A stretch of DNA of 13,282 nucleotides, from assembly GCA_934621705.1 (NCBI GenBank), contig CAKTUP010000054.1:1-13282 (forward strand), written 5' to 3'. Origin of the DNA: an uncultured Petrimonas sp. (GTDB taxonomy: Bacteria > Bacteroidota > Bacteroidia > Bacteroidales > Dysgonomonadaceae). A program made the position numbers and the translations under genes. How positions within the stretch are numbered: the first letter of the stretch is position 1; each line of letters opens with the position of its first letter. The notes below the pieces were generated by a model, which was not told where the DNA came from, made no database searches, and saw only the letters and a program-made list of their open reading frames with translations. Of this stretch, positions 5,859 to 13,282 are shown piece after piece.

Positions 5859-7607
5859 TTACAGTTTATTTTTCGGAAAAGTAATCAAAAACATCAGTCC
5901 GCCTTCGGGACGGTTTTTGGCCACGATATTGCCTTTGTGAAACAGCACGGCATTTTTAACGATCGACAATCCCAAACCCGATCCACCGGTATCGCGCGTT
6001 CGGCCTTCGTTTACTCGATAAAAACGTTCGAAAATGCGCACCAGGTGTTTTTCTTCCACACCAACGCCGGTATCGTGAAACTCAAAATATACGGCGTCAT
6101 CGGTTTCCATATAACAACGCAGCTTAATCTGAATGGATTCGCCGGCGTAGCTGATGGAATTTTCGGTGAGGTTGCGGAAAATGGAATACAACAACGTGCG
6201 GCTGCCGTAAATAATTAGGTTATCGGGAACATCGACAACAAAAGTAATGTCTTTCTTAAGGAATTTCTCCGATAGATCAGACTCCAATTCCTCTAAAAGC
6301 GACTTCATATTCACCGCCTCTCTTACAAACCTGTCGGCTGCTTCTTCAATCTTGGTCAGCATGCTGATGTCCTGAATCAATTCCGATAACCGGATGGTTT
6401 GAACATAAGCCCGGTCAATGAAAAGTTTTTGACGCGCCACATCCTCGTCATCCAAGTTGAGAATGGTTTCCAGATAACCGCGAATGCTGGTAACCGGCGT
6501 TCGAAGCTCGTGAGCAATATTGTTGGTCATTTCCTGTTTCAGCAAACGCCGCTTTTCGGCTTTCGTGATATCGCTGATGTAAATTTCGAAATTGTTATCT
6601 TCGAAGATAATTACCCTCACGTTGAATTGCTTACCGCTTTTTTCGATGCGTGTGGAAAACATATTTTCGGTTCTGTCACGGGAATCGAGGAAAGCGACAA
6701 TTTCTTCAAAATTGGGGTCGGAAAACAGAGATTCATCATCCAATATATGCTCATCCACAATAATGTTGAGCAACTGCAGAAAGTGCGAATTGGTGTATAT
6801 TTTTTTTCTGTCTTCGGAAAAAATAGCAATGCCTTCTTCGGAATACTGGAAATGCTGAAGGAGTTTTTCCCGCTCCAACGCCAGTTTTTTCCGATTCTCT
6901 TTCAGCAGGTTGTAGTTTTCCACAATTTCGGCGCTCACCTCTCCTACTTCATCGTCGGGAAATTCAAACGCTGTTTTTTCGGGTTTTTCATTTTTCAGGT
7001 TTACGGCAAATTCTTTGAGTTCTTTAATCGATTGGGAAAATTTATTGGCGAAGTAGAACATCATCAGTACCGAAACAATAAAAAACAAGATGATGAAATA
7101 CATAAAACTGTTTCCGGAGTTGAGAAATGGCCTCACCTGCAGATCATAAGGCAGGGCGACACGAATGAAATATTCGTTGTTGTAATTTTTGGCGTAATAT
7201 AAATAACGTATGTGGTTGCTCTCGGACATCCGAATGTTGGAACCTCTGCCCGAATCGTGTGCCCTCTGAATTTCGGGACGAGTGATGTGGTTAGCCATCG
7301 TATTTTCGTCCAGCAGATTATCATACATTACTGCGCCCGATTTATCTACAATGGTCAGACGCATATTATCGGAAAAATAGGTGGTTAATTCATCCAATTG
7401 CTGTGTGCCGGCAGGAAATAGAATATTTTGCCCTTCGATGTATCGGTTGATAAAATCGGCGTTGCCATCGAGCATATTTTCCAGGCTTTGGGTGCGTTCG
7501 TACCGGATTTGCTTCTGTTCAAACAGAATAATCCCTACCGTAAAAATTGCGATGATTACGGAAAAGTACAATAAAATTCTCGTTCTGTACGATAACCTGA
7601 ATTTCAT
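5859..7607 (-). CDS. phoR: PhoR-type membrane sensor histidine kinase
   Basis: This sensor kinase is predicted to phosphorylate the response regulator encoded just upstream. It has 582 residues: TM1 at about 8-28, a periplasmic domain at about 29-166, TM2 at about 167-187, a HAMP-like linker, a PAS-like domain (about 245-350), then HisKA with H366 in NNIAHELRTP. The ATPase domain has the N box RNLTENS (N479, N483), G1 DTGVG (512-516), FERFY (526-530) and GGSGLGL (541-547), all intact. The ATG overlaps the regulator stop by 4 bp (ATGA), so the two are probably translationally coupled. E. coli PhoR has almost no periplasmic part; this one has an extracellular domain of about 135 residues, as in Gram-positive PhoR. 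The phosphate role is inferred from operon position. Confidence 0.9.
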   Translation of the reverse strand: MKFRLSYRTRILLYFSVIIAIFTVGIILFEQKQIRYERTQSLENMLDGNADFINRYIEGQNILFPAGTQQLDELTTYFSDNMRLTIVDKSGAVMYDNLLDENTMANHITRPEIQRAHDSGRGSNIRMSESNHIRYLYYAKNYNNEYFIRVALPYDLQVRPFLNSGNSFMYFIILFFIVSVLMMFYFANKFSQSIKELKEFAVNLKNEKPEKTAFEFPDDEVGEVSAEIVENYNLLKENRKKLALEREKLLQHFQYSEEGIAIFSEDRKKIYTNSHFLQLLNIIVDEHILDDESLFSDPNFEEIVAFLDSRDRTENMFSTRIEKSGKQFNVRVIIFEDNNFEIYISDITKAEKRRLLKQEMTNNIAHELRTPVTSIRGYLETILNLDDEDVARQKLFIDRAYVQTIRLSELIQDISMLTKIEEAADRFVREAVNMKSLLEELESDLSEKFLKKDITFVVDVPDNLIIYGSRTLLYSIFRNLTENSISYAGESIQIKLRCYMETDDAVYFEFHDTGVGVEEKHLVRIFERFYRVNEGRTRDTGGSGLGLSIVKNAVLFHKGNIVAKNRPEGGLMFLITFPKNKL

Positions 7608-8296
7608 TCCGCAGCTTTAGGTTCTAAATTCAGGTAATATCCGAATCCTGAGCGGTTTACGATTAACGATGAGTACTCGCCCATTTTTTTGCGGAGACGG
7701 GTAATGTGAACGTCCACCGTTCTGTCGAGCACGAATTCATTGTCGCCCCAAACCTGATTTAAGATTTCGCTTCGGGTGAAAACGTTGGGCGAGGTTTGCA
7801 GCAAAAGCGAGAGTATCTCAAATTCTTTTTTGGTGAGGGAAACTTCAACGTCGTTTATCGTAACCCGGTTGTTGAGGATATCCACCACCAAACCTTCGTG
7901 CTGCAAAAGCGTTTGGGCAGGTTTTTTGTTGGAATTGGTTCTCTTGAGCACAGATTTTACCCTGGCCAGAAGCTCTTTCACCGAAAACGGTTTCGCCACA
8001 TAATCGTCGCCTCCGGTGGAAAAACCGGTCAGCATATCGTTTTCGGTGTTTTTGGCCGTCAGAAAAATAATGGGAATGTGGTTGTCCTCTTTTCTCAGGC
8101 GCTCGGCCATTTTAAAACCCGACATTCCACCCATCATCACATCAAGAATGATGAGGCTGTGTTTGTCCGTAAGAATCGCAAGAGCATCTTCTGCCGAATT
8201 TGCCAAATCTACTTTATATCCTTCGTGCTCTAAATTAAATTGAAGAATATCGCAAATATCTTTTTCATCATCAACAACTAAAATTTTCTCTTCCAT
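7604..8296 (-). CDS. phoB: PhoB-type response regulator (OmpR family)
   Basis: This is a DNA-binding response regulator, predicted to switch on phosphate-starvation genes including its own operon. From the ATG at 8296 it has 230 residues; an in-frame TTG three codons earlier is less likely. The receiver domain has the acidic pair D9/D10, phospho-acceptor D52 in LIILDVMM, T80 and K102. The output domain (about 128-225) is a winged helix with SLTKKEFEILSLLL, the recognition-helix segment RTVDVHITRLRKK and the closing RSGFGYYL. After D52 the common MMPGMDG reads MMGGMSG, a minor change. It sits 15 bp after phoU and overlaps the kinase by 4 bp. The PhoB assignment rests on operon context and on the PHO-box-like repeats before pstS. 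The sequence alone shows only the OmpR family. Confidence 0.9.
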   Translation of the reverse strand: MEEKILVVDDEKDICDILQFNLEHEGYKVDLANSAEDALAILTDKHSLIILDVMMGGMSGFKMAERLRKEDNHIPIIFLTAKNTENDMLTGFSTGGDDYVAKPFSVKELLARVKSVLKRTNSNKKPAQTLLQHEGLVVDILNNRVTINDVEVSLTKKEFEILSLLLQTSPNVFTRSEILNQVWGDNEFVLDRTVDVHITRLRKKMGEYSSLIVNRSGFGYYLNLEPKAAE

Positions 8297-8311
8297 AATT
8301 AACAACGATTT

Positions 8312-9070
8312 TTATTGGTTTCCTTCTTCCATTTTAAACGGTAGCGATTTTTTTAATTCTTTATCGTGACGCACATCTTTGCCTTCGAGCAGGAAAATGG
8401 CCGATTCAGCCATATCCACCGCTTTGTCGCCGATGCGCTCTATGTAATAAGCAATGTTATTGAGATTTACGATATTGATAAGCATCTGATAATCGGTGGT
8501 TTTCCCTTGAAATCCTTCGGCAAGTTTGCGTTCCATCTTGCGCTCCATCTTATCCACTTTATCGTCCATGAGAATGGTGTTGTAGGCCATTTGGTTGCTC
8601 GAATCCGATACCGCCAGCACGGCGTTTCTGAGCATTTCGTCGGTGTGCACAAGCATTTTTCCGGTGAGTTTTACGTAGGTTTCGAAACCATCGAGCGAAA
8701 AATCGATTTTTTTTATGGATTCGCCCACGTTCTGAATGAGGTCGCCCACGCGTTCCATCGATATGGTCATATCGTAATGAGCCATTATTTTTCTCAAATC
8801 GATAGCTACCGGGTTGAAAAACATGATGCTGTTGATCACCTTTTCCCGGATGCTGTTGTCTAAAGAATCAATGATTTTCTCGTTTTTTTTCATCAAAACA
8901 AACAGTTCATCGTTTTTGTCGTTCAATAAACGGCGGGTGTTTGCCAGTTGTTCCAACACGATTTCCGACAAAAGTTGAAAATCGCTTTGCAATTGATCAA
9001 AGTATTTTTCCTTTATGCTGGTGCCCGACGGGCTTAAAAGATTATCGCTTCCTTCGTTGTACGGTTCCAT
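8312..9070 (-). CDS. phoU: Phosphate signalling adaptor PhoU
   Basis: PhoU is a cytoplasmic helical protein that links the Pst transporter to the PhoR kinase and damps signalling when phosphate is ample. It has 252 residues and two three-helix-bundle repeats, each with its metal-site signature: MERVGDLIQNVGES (ERVGD 106-110) and IERIGDKAVDMAES (ERIGD 211-215). The first 25 residues are polar and longer than in compact homologues, with no signal peptide. It lies 44 bp after pstB, between the transporter and the two-component genes, as expected for a coupling factor. Confidence 0.95.
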   Translation of the reverse strand: MEPYNEGSDNLLSPSGTSIKEKYFDQLQSDFQLLSEIVLEQLANTRRLLNDKNDELFVLMKKNEKIIDSLDNSIREKVINSIMFFNPVAIDLRKIMAHYDMTISMERVGDLIQNVGESIKKIDFSLDGFETYVKLTGKMLVHTDEMLRNAVLAVSDSSNQMAYNTILMDDKVDKMERKMERKLAEGFQGKTTDYQMLINIVNLNNIAYYIERIGDKAVDMAESAIFLLEGKDVRHDKELKKSLPFKMEEGNQ

Positions 9071-9080
9071 AATTATTGTT

Positions 9081-9109
9081 CCTCCGGAATTAATTTATAG
9101 ACAAAGATA
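9081..9109 (-). promoter_or_regulatory. Shine-Dalgarno of phoU and an isolated -7 box
   Basis: In the pstB-phoU gap the minus strand has GGAGG (9081-9085) 10 nt before the phoU ATG, the clearest Shine-Dalgarno in the window. It also has TATCTTTG (9102-9109), an exact match to the -7 consensus. There is no TTTG at the proper -33 distance (the bases there read ACCG), so an internal promoter for phoU-phoB-phoR is only a possibility. Confidence 0.4.
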
Positions 9110-9114
9110 ACCAA

Positions 9115-9897
9115 CTATCCGAATACACCGGTCAGGTATTCTTCGGTTTTTTTATTTTTGGGTTTTGTGAACATCTGGCGCGTGTTTCCATATTCAATCA
9201 GGTCGCCCAAGTACATAAACATGGAGTTGTTCGATATTCTTGCCGCTTGCGACATATTGTGCGTAACGATCATAATGGTGTATTTCGATTTTAAATTGAG
9301 CAGAAGTTCTTCGATTTTGTTGGTCGATATCGGGTCCAGCGCCGATGTTGGCTCGTCCATCAACAGCAATTCCGGCTTCAACGCCAGCGCACGTGCAATG
9401 CACAAACGCTGCTGCTGCACGCCCGAAAGAAACGATCCGCGTTTGGTCATCACGTCTTTCACTTCGTCCCAAAGCGCAACGGAGATAAGGCTTTGCTCCA
9501 CAATATCGTCTTTCTCTTTCTTGCTCAACCGGATGCCGTTGAGCGAATAGCCGGCCAACACATTATCGTAGATACTCATCGTGGGGAACGGATTGGGTTG
9601 CTGAAAAACCATTCCGGCCAAACGGCGCACTTCCATCGGATTTAGCTGCAGCACGTTTTTCCCTTTCAAGAAAATTTCGCCGGTGGTTTTTATGTGCGGA
9701 TATAAATCGTGCATGCGGTTGATGGCGCGCAGCAAAGTGCTTTTTCCGCATCCCGACGGGCCCATAATTGCCGTGATGGTGTTGGGATACACGTTGGCAG
9801 AAACTTCGTTTACCGCGTTTTTGCCGGGAGTATAGGAAACCGATACCGAATTTAATTGCAGAATAGGCTCGTTGCCGTTATTGTTTATATTTTCCAT
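9115..9897 (-). CDS. pstB: Phosphate ABC transporter ATP-binding protein PstB
   Basis: PstB is the ATPase that powers phosphate import through PstC-PstA at the inner membrane. From the ATG at 9897 it has 260 residues, the family length. The 37-residue upstream frame extension overlaps pstA and has no homology-like content. Motifs are Walker [10 protein letters not shown] (46-54), Q-loop FQQPNPFP (98-105), Walker B LLLMDEP (177-183, catalytic E182), D-loop SALD and switch H213. The ABC signature reads LSGVQQQR (157-164) instead of LSGGQQQR: V160 (codon GTG at 9418-9420) replaces the second signature glycine. Everything else is intact. It overlaps the pstA end by 13 bp, so translation is likely coupled. 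Confidence 0.95.
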   Translation of the reverse strand: MENINNNGNEPILQLNSVSVSYTPGKNAVNEVSANVYPNTITAIMGPSGCGKSTLLRAINRMHDLYPHIKTTGEIFLKGKNVLQLNPMEVRRLAGMVFQQPNPFPTMSIYDNVLAGYSLNGIRLSKKEKDDIVEQSLISVALWDEVKDVMTKRGSFLSGVQQQRLCIARALALKPELLLMDEPTSALDPISTNKIEELLLNLKSKYTIMIVTHNMSQAARISNNSMFMYLGDLIEYGNTRQMFTKPKNKKTEEYLTGVFG

Positions 9898-10760
9898 TTG
9901 CGTGCTACAATTTTTGCCACCCAGTTTAAAAGAAATATCACGATGAGAAGCAACAACGATGTTGACCAAATTAAATCGACCAAATTGGGGTCGTTGTAAA
10001 AATCCCAAATCAAAAGCGGAAGAGCGCTTGTGGGTTCCATCAAGTTCCAGTTTACCACGGTGGCGCCCAATGCGGTAAGCATCAGCGGAGCGGTTTCGCC
10101 CATTACGCGTGAAATGGCGAGTAAAATTCCCGTGAAAATTCCGCCGAATCCTGACGGAAGCAATATCCTGAAAACAACGTTCCGATATGATGAACCCAGT
10201 GCCAAACCGGCTTCCTTATAAGAGTACGGAAGCATTTTCAATGTTTCTTCGGTGGAGCGCACCACCATGGGGAGCATCATTATGGTGAGCGCCACGCTTC
10301 CCGCCAACGCCGAATATCCGCCAAAAGGCTTCACGATCCACGCGTAAGCAATAATACCGATGACGATGGATGGCATTCCCTGCAGCAAATCGGTGAGATA
10401 ACTCACCAGTTTGGCCATCCTTTTTTCCGAATTTTCTGAAAGATAAATACCGATGAACAACCCCAGCGGAATGGTGAGCAGAATAGCCACGCCGACAATA
10501 AGAATGGTTCCGGTAATTCCGTTCAGGATTCCGCCCGGAATGGTTTCGCCGTTCATTCGTGCCAGCATGGCGTCCATCGACGACGGCGCCACTTCGGTAA
10601 ACAACCGCAGGTTGAAGTTTTTGTATCCTTTGGAAACCACTTCCCACAGGATGAAAAAAAGCGGCAGCATCGACAGAAAAGACAACACACAAATGAGGAC
10701 AAAGAATAATTTATTCTTGCCGTTCCTGTATCTCATGCTGGTTTGTTGTCTATCCGTCAT
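9885..10760 (-). CDS. pstA: Phosphate ABC transporter permease PstA
   Basis: PstA is one of the two membrane subunits of the phosphate importer. It has 291 residues. A basic N terminus precedes TM1 (about 17-40); a periplasmic loop of about 40 residues and five further hydrophobic segments follow. The EAA coupling loop that contacts PstB is [10 protein letters not shown] (182-191), followed by the PstA-typical [18 protein letters not shown] (216-233). The start ATG overlaps the pstC stop by 4 bp (ATGA, 10757-10760). Confidence 0.96.
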   Translation of the reverse strand: MTDRQQTSMRYRNGKNKLFFVLICVLSFLSMLPLFFILWEVVSKGYKNFNLRLFTEVAPSSMDAMLARMNGETIPGGILNGITGTILIVGVAILLTIPLGLFIGIYLSENSEKRMAKLVSYLTDLLQGMPSIVIGIIAYAWIVKPFGGYSALAGSVALTIMMLPMVVRSTEETLKMLPYSYKEAGLALGSSYRNVVFRILLPSGFGGIFTGILLAISRVMGETAPLMLTALGATVVNWNLMEPTSALPLLIWDFYNDPNLVDLIWSTSLLLLIVIFLLNWVAKIVARKWKI

Positions 10761-11614
10761 ACTCTCGATAAATGTCTCATTATCAACTTGGCTATAAAAT
10801 TAATTATGCCCGTAATGATGAAAAGCAATAATCCTATGGCGATTAACGCGCTCAGTTTCAATCCATCGGCTTCGCCGAATTGATTGGCGATAATACTCGC
10901 CATGGTGTTTCCGGTGTCTGCCAGTCCCGTGGGAATGTTGTTGGTGTTTCCGATAAGCATAGTCACCGCCATGGTTTCGCCCAACGCCCTTCCGAGCGCC
11001 AGAATGTAAGCGGCCACTATTCCCGAGCCTGCCGCGGGCAAACTAATGTACTGAATAACTTCTATTCTTGTGGCTCCGAGGCTGTAAGCTCCTTCTTTCA
11101 GTTTGTTGGGCACCATCGACAGAAACTCGCCGCTCAGCGACGAAGCGTAAGGGATGATCATGATCGCCAGCACGATGGATGCCGTGAAAATCCCGAATCC
11201 CTGCGCGTTTATTCCCAAATCGACAGTAATCGGACGCAGGATGTAAAATCCCCACAATCCGTACACAATGGATGGAATTCCGGCCAGTAAATCCACCACC
11301 GAACTTACAACTCCCGCTATTTTGGTTCCCCTGAAATATTCTCCGGTAAACAACGCCACGGGCAACGAAAACAACAGACAGATCAACAAGGCAAAAAATG
11401 CCGTGAAAAGCGTTCCCACAATGAAGGACAGCGCGCCGTATTCTTCTGTTGCCGAACGGGGATCCCACTCGGAGTTGGCAATAAATCCAAAAAATCCGTA
11501 TTCGCGGAAAGCTTCGGATGCGCCGCCGATGAGGGCGTAAACAATTCCAGCCGTGAGCAGCAAAACGATTATTGCCGCAACAAACAAAAGCGCTTTGAAA
11601 AGTTTATCCTTCAT
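10757..11614 (-). CDS. pstC: Phosphate ABC transporter permease PstC
   Basis: PstC is the second membrane subunit of the importer, pairing with PstA. It has 285 residues. TM1 is at about 8-30, a periplasmic loop at 31-58, and TM2 at about 60-90 leading to GEYF. The conserved DLLAGIPSIVYGLWG (108-122), the EAA loop EGAYSLGAT (174-182) and LALGRALGETMAV (205-217) identify the family. Only 1 bp separates it from the pstS stop, and I see no hairpin there that would reduce transporter expression relative to the binding protein. Confidence 0.96.
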   Translation of the reverse strand: MKDKLFKALLFVAAIIVLLLTAGIVYALIGGASEAFREYGFFGFIANSEWDPRSATEEYGALSFIVGTLFTAFFALLICLLFSLPVALFTGEYFRGTKIAGVVSSVVDLLAGIPSIVYGLWGFYILRPITVDLGINAQGFGIFTASIVLAIMIIPYASSLSGEFLSMVPNKLKEGAYSLGATRIEVIQYISLPAAGSGIVAAYILALGRALGETMAVTMLIGNTNNIPTGLADTGNTMASIIANQFGEADGLKLSALIAIGLLLFIITGIINFIAKLIMRHLSRV

Positions 11615-11615
11615 G

Positions 11616-12719
11616 TCAATCGATTGTAGCCTGATCCGCAGTTAAACTCACTTCGTCCGATATATTAGCCGACAACATTTTATCTCCGTAATGAATTTCG
11701 GAAACCAACTTCCGGGTTTTAGCCAACGCCTGTTCCGACAAAGGAGCGTAGTTGATTTGCGCGGCCACTTGCTGCCCTTCGGGAGAAAGCATATACGTGA
11801 GTAAATCTACCAGATCGCGGGCATCTTTTTCCGTTCTATTGCCGTACTGCTGGTTTTTGTAAACCAGAATCCACGTAAAAAGGCTTATCGGATAGGCGTT
11901 CTCGTCGGCCGAATTGGTGAGGGTGGCGCGCATATCGTCGGGTAAATTTATGTTGGCAGCCGATGAAATGGTTTCCAGCGTGGCATTCACGTAGTTTCCG
12001 GCTTTGTTTTTTAATTTTGCCGTGGGAAGTTTCAGGGTAAGCGCATATTCAGAACCGATATAGCCGATTGCTCCCTCCGTTTGCTGAACAATTCCGGCTA
12101 CTCCGGGATTTCCTTTGGCGGCAATTCCGGCGTTCCATTTCAGGGCTTTGCCTTTTCCCATCTCGCGGTTCCATTTTGGGCTAACGTCACTCAAATACTC
12201 CGAGAAGTTGAAAGTTGTGCCGCTGCCGTCAGACCGGTAGACGGGGGTTATCTCCAAATCGGGCAACGCGGCGTGCGGATTTTCGTGTGCGATCCGGGCG
12301 TCGTTCCATCGGGTAATGTTGCCCATAAAAATATCTCCTATCAATTCGCCCGTCAGCCGCAGGCTATCCACTCCCGAAAGTTTGTAAGCCATTACCACAC
12401 CGCCCATGCAGGTGGCTATGTGTATGATATCGGATTTCATGGACTCCAGTTCTTTTGGGGTAAGAAAAGCATCGCTGGCGCCAAAATCTACCGAAAGATC
12501 GCGCAAGCTTCTTATTCCGCCTCCGCTGCCAATAGCCCCGTAATTAACGATAACACCTTGATGCTGGCGCATATAATTACGGAAAACAATGTTATAATAT
12601 GGATATGGGAAAGTGGCTCCGGCTCCGGAAATGACAGCGTTGCCATTCGAAAAGGAATTCTTATTGACACAAGAACCTAAAACAACTACAATAAGCAGAA
12701 AGAGTAAAAAATTTTTCAT
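11616..12719 (-). CDS. pstS: Phosphate-binding lipoprotein PstS
   Basis: PstS is the extracytoplasmic phosphate receptor that delivers substrate to PstC-PstA. From the ATG at 12719 it has 367 residues and starts MKNFLLFLLIVVVLGSC, a lipoprotein signal with lipidated C17. The in-frame GTG ten codons earlier would spoil the signal peptide. Phosphate-site motifs are GAGATFP (32-38), GSGGG (64-68), ASD (D83) and YRSDGSGTTF (161-170). The lipid anchor suggests tethering in the inner or outer membrane rather than a free periplasmic protein as in E. coli. It is the first gene of the operon, about 25 nt from the predicted transcription start. Confidence 0.96.
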   Translation of the reverse strand: MKNFLLFLLIVVVLGSCVNKNSFSNGNAVISGAGATFPYPYYNIVFRNYMRQHQGVIVNYGAIGSGGGIRSLRDLSVDFGASDAFLTPKELESMKSDIIHIATCMGGVVMAYKLSGVDSLRLTGELIGDIFMGNITRWNDARIAHENPHAALPDLEITPVYRSDGSGTTFNFSEYLSDVSPKWNREMGKGKALKWNAGIAAKGNPGVAGIVQQTEGAIGYIGSEYALTLKLPTAKLKNKAGNYVNATLETISSAANINLPDDMRATLTNSADENAYPISLFTWILVYKNQQYGNRTEKDARDLVDLLTYMLSPEGQQVAAQINYAPLSEQALAKTRKLVSEIHYGDKMLSANISDEVSLTADQATID

Positions 12720-12748
12720 CGTTGCTTTTAGCCGATCGTAAATTTCCA

Positions 12749-12756
12749 CAAAGTTA
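12749..12756 (-). promoter_or_regulatory. -7 box of the pst-pho operon promoter
   Basis: TAACTTTG on the minus strand matches TAnnTTTG exactly and equals the box before the dehydrogenase operon. No TTTG sits at the normal 19-21 bp distance; the nearest is 14 bp upstream (12771-12774). The -33 region is instead filled by the TGTTACA repeats, as expected for an activator-dependent promoter. The predicted start is near 12743. Confidence 0.65.
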
Positions 12757-12765
12757 TTATTCTTA

Positions 12766-12794
12766 TGTTACAAAACTGTTACATTTTTGTTACG
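12766..12794 (-). promoter_or_regulatory. PHO-box-like direct repeats (PhoB operator)
   Basis: Three 7-bp direct repeats with 4-bp spacers read on the plus strand TGTTACA (12766-12772), TGTTACA (12777-12783) and TGTTACG (12788-12794); on the coding strand they are TGTAACA-type. The 11-bp period equals that of the E. coli PHO box (7-bp units, 4-bp gaps), and TTACA resembles Bacillus PhoP boxes. Weaker half-matches continue the phase at 12755 and 12799. The near edge lies 9 bp upstream of the -7 box, the position of a -35-replacing activator site. Confidence 0.7.
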
Positions 12795-12839
12795 AATTTA
12801 TTAAGTTTTATGAAAAAAATCTTTTTGAACGAGCGATTA

Positions 12840-13265
12840 GTCCCAAAAGGGACGAACAACAATAGCCACAGGTGCAACCTGTGGTATCGGAAAAACAATA
12901 TAACGCAACGCCGTCGTAGGCGCTGATTATTGCTTCGTTCAACCCACTTCGGGTTGTGAATACCGTTGCATATCAGTTTCCGCGCGTTTCACGTACGGCT
13001 ATTTTAATTGAATCCCTTTGGGATTTTTACAGTTTAACAATCAATGTCGTTTAATTAAGCATGGGTAGCTTTCGCCCGAGTGGGCGACATGTTATTTAAC
13101 CGCAGGCGATTTATTCGCCTGTGGCAGAACCGCACCGCCAACTCCGCCCGTAGGGGCGGCACAATGAGACTATTATAGTGCCGCACTTCGCGCGGGATAT
13201 GGAGGACTTTCTTCACTCCAAGCGACAAGTCGCATGGAGTTAGTGATATGGCGCACGATGTGCGC
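12840..13265. repeat. Tract of consecutive hairpins (non-coding)
   Basis: About 450 bp without a plausible gene hold a chain of short, G+C-rich palindromes separated by AT-rich linkers. These are GTCCC-AAAA-GGGAC (12840-12853), CCACAGGT-GCA-ACCTGTGG (12866-12884), CAACGCC/GGCGCTG (12906-12925), CAACCC-ACTTC-GGGTTG (12940-12956), AATCCC-TTT-GGGATT (13011-13025), TCGCCC-GAGT-GGGCGA (13072-13087), CAGGCGA-TTTAT-TCGCCTG (13103-13121), CCGCCC-GTAG-GGGCGG (13144-13159), the two-step stem ACTCCA.GCGAC/GTCGC.TGGAGT (13215-13240), and GCGCAC-GAT-GTGCGC (13251-13265). The tract may continue past the window edge. I see no transposase. Confidence 0.8.
13064..13191 (-). repeat. Hairpin-rich repeat, copy R (inverted homologue of 5558-5683)
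   Basis: Read on the minus strand this segment aligns with copy L from the GCGnnnTGCGGCACTA start through the CGGGCGGAGTT hairpin, the identical 17-bp AGGCGAATAAATCGCCT core and the GGCGAA end. In the last hairpin the closing base pair differs between copies (CGCCC/GGGCG here, CGCCT/AGGCG in L), so pairing is kept while sequence changes. Confidence 0.75.
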
Positions 13266-13282
13266 TTAACTAAACGACATTA

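Noticed and set aside
5843..5876. Intrinsic terminator of the pst-pho operon
   Set aside because: The CCGAAAAAT/ATTTTTCGG pairing is AT-rich, has a 16-nt loop, includes the stop codon and is not followed by a T-run on the minus strand.
6399..7202. Long plus-strand open frame (267 codons) opposite the kinase gene
   Set aside because: It is antisense to a gene with all kinase motifs intact, and its translation is Phe/His/Gln-rich low-complexity sequence without a domain. The same applies to other plus-strand frames opposite lpd, E1 and pst genes.
9898..10008. N-terminal extension of PstB from an upstream in-frame start
   Set aside because: It would overlap pstA by over 120 bp and add 37 residues unlike any ABC protein; the ATG at 9897 gives the standard length.
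12840..13265. CRISPR array
   Set aside because: Stems differ from unit to unit and spacing is irregular; there is no constant direct repeat and no cas gene.

Overview
The window looks like a chromosomal segment of a Bacteroidetes bacterium, probably order Bacteroidales or a relative. The evidence is promoter-like TAnnTTTG boxes upstream of both operons, mostly AT-rich leaders without a Shine-Dalgarno sequence, an LGSC lipoprotein signal on PstS, and CCCCT-AGGGG intergenic repeats of a kind I associate with this phylum. No rRNA, tRNA, CRISPR array or intact transposase is visible. All eleven protein genes are on the minus strand, so transcription runs from right to left.

Right half (about 12.8 kb down to 5.86 kb): a compact phosphate-starvation operon, pstS-pstC-pstA-pstB-phoU-phoB-like-phoR-like. 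It holds the high-affinity phosphate ABC importer, its PhoU signalling adaptor, and the two-component system that normally controls it. Most junctions overlap or nearly touch. Upstream of pstS lie a TAACTTTG -7 box and, 9 bp further upstream, three direct copies of TGTTACA (third copy TGTTACG) at an 11-bp period. This has the architecture of a PHO box and suggests that the operon autoregulates through its own PhoB-like regulator.

Left half (5.35 kb down to 0.2 kb): a four-gene thiamine-dependent 2-oxo acid (pyruvate or acetoin) dehydrogenase complex operon, E1alpha-E1beta-E2-E3, ending in a clear intrinsic terminator at 145-174. The domain layout is unusual. The E2 core has two tandem subunit-binding domains and no lipoyl domain, while the only lipoyl domain in the operon is fused to the N terminus of E3. 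Each spacer in this operon carries a different short repeat: a 145-bp inverted-repeat element that supplies the E1alpha stop codon and the start region of E1beta, an 11-bp periodic tract before E2, and 7-bp tandem repeats before E3.

Gene-free regions: 5346-5858 contains a likely PDH promoter, a heptamer repeat and a degenerate copy of a hairpin-rich repeat. 12833-13282 is a tract of consecutive hairpins, part of which is an inverted homologue of the repeat at 5558-5683. Positions 1-144 show nothing identifiable.
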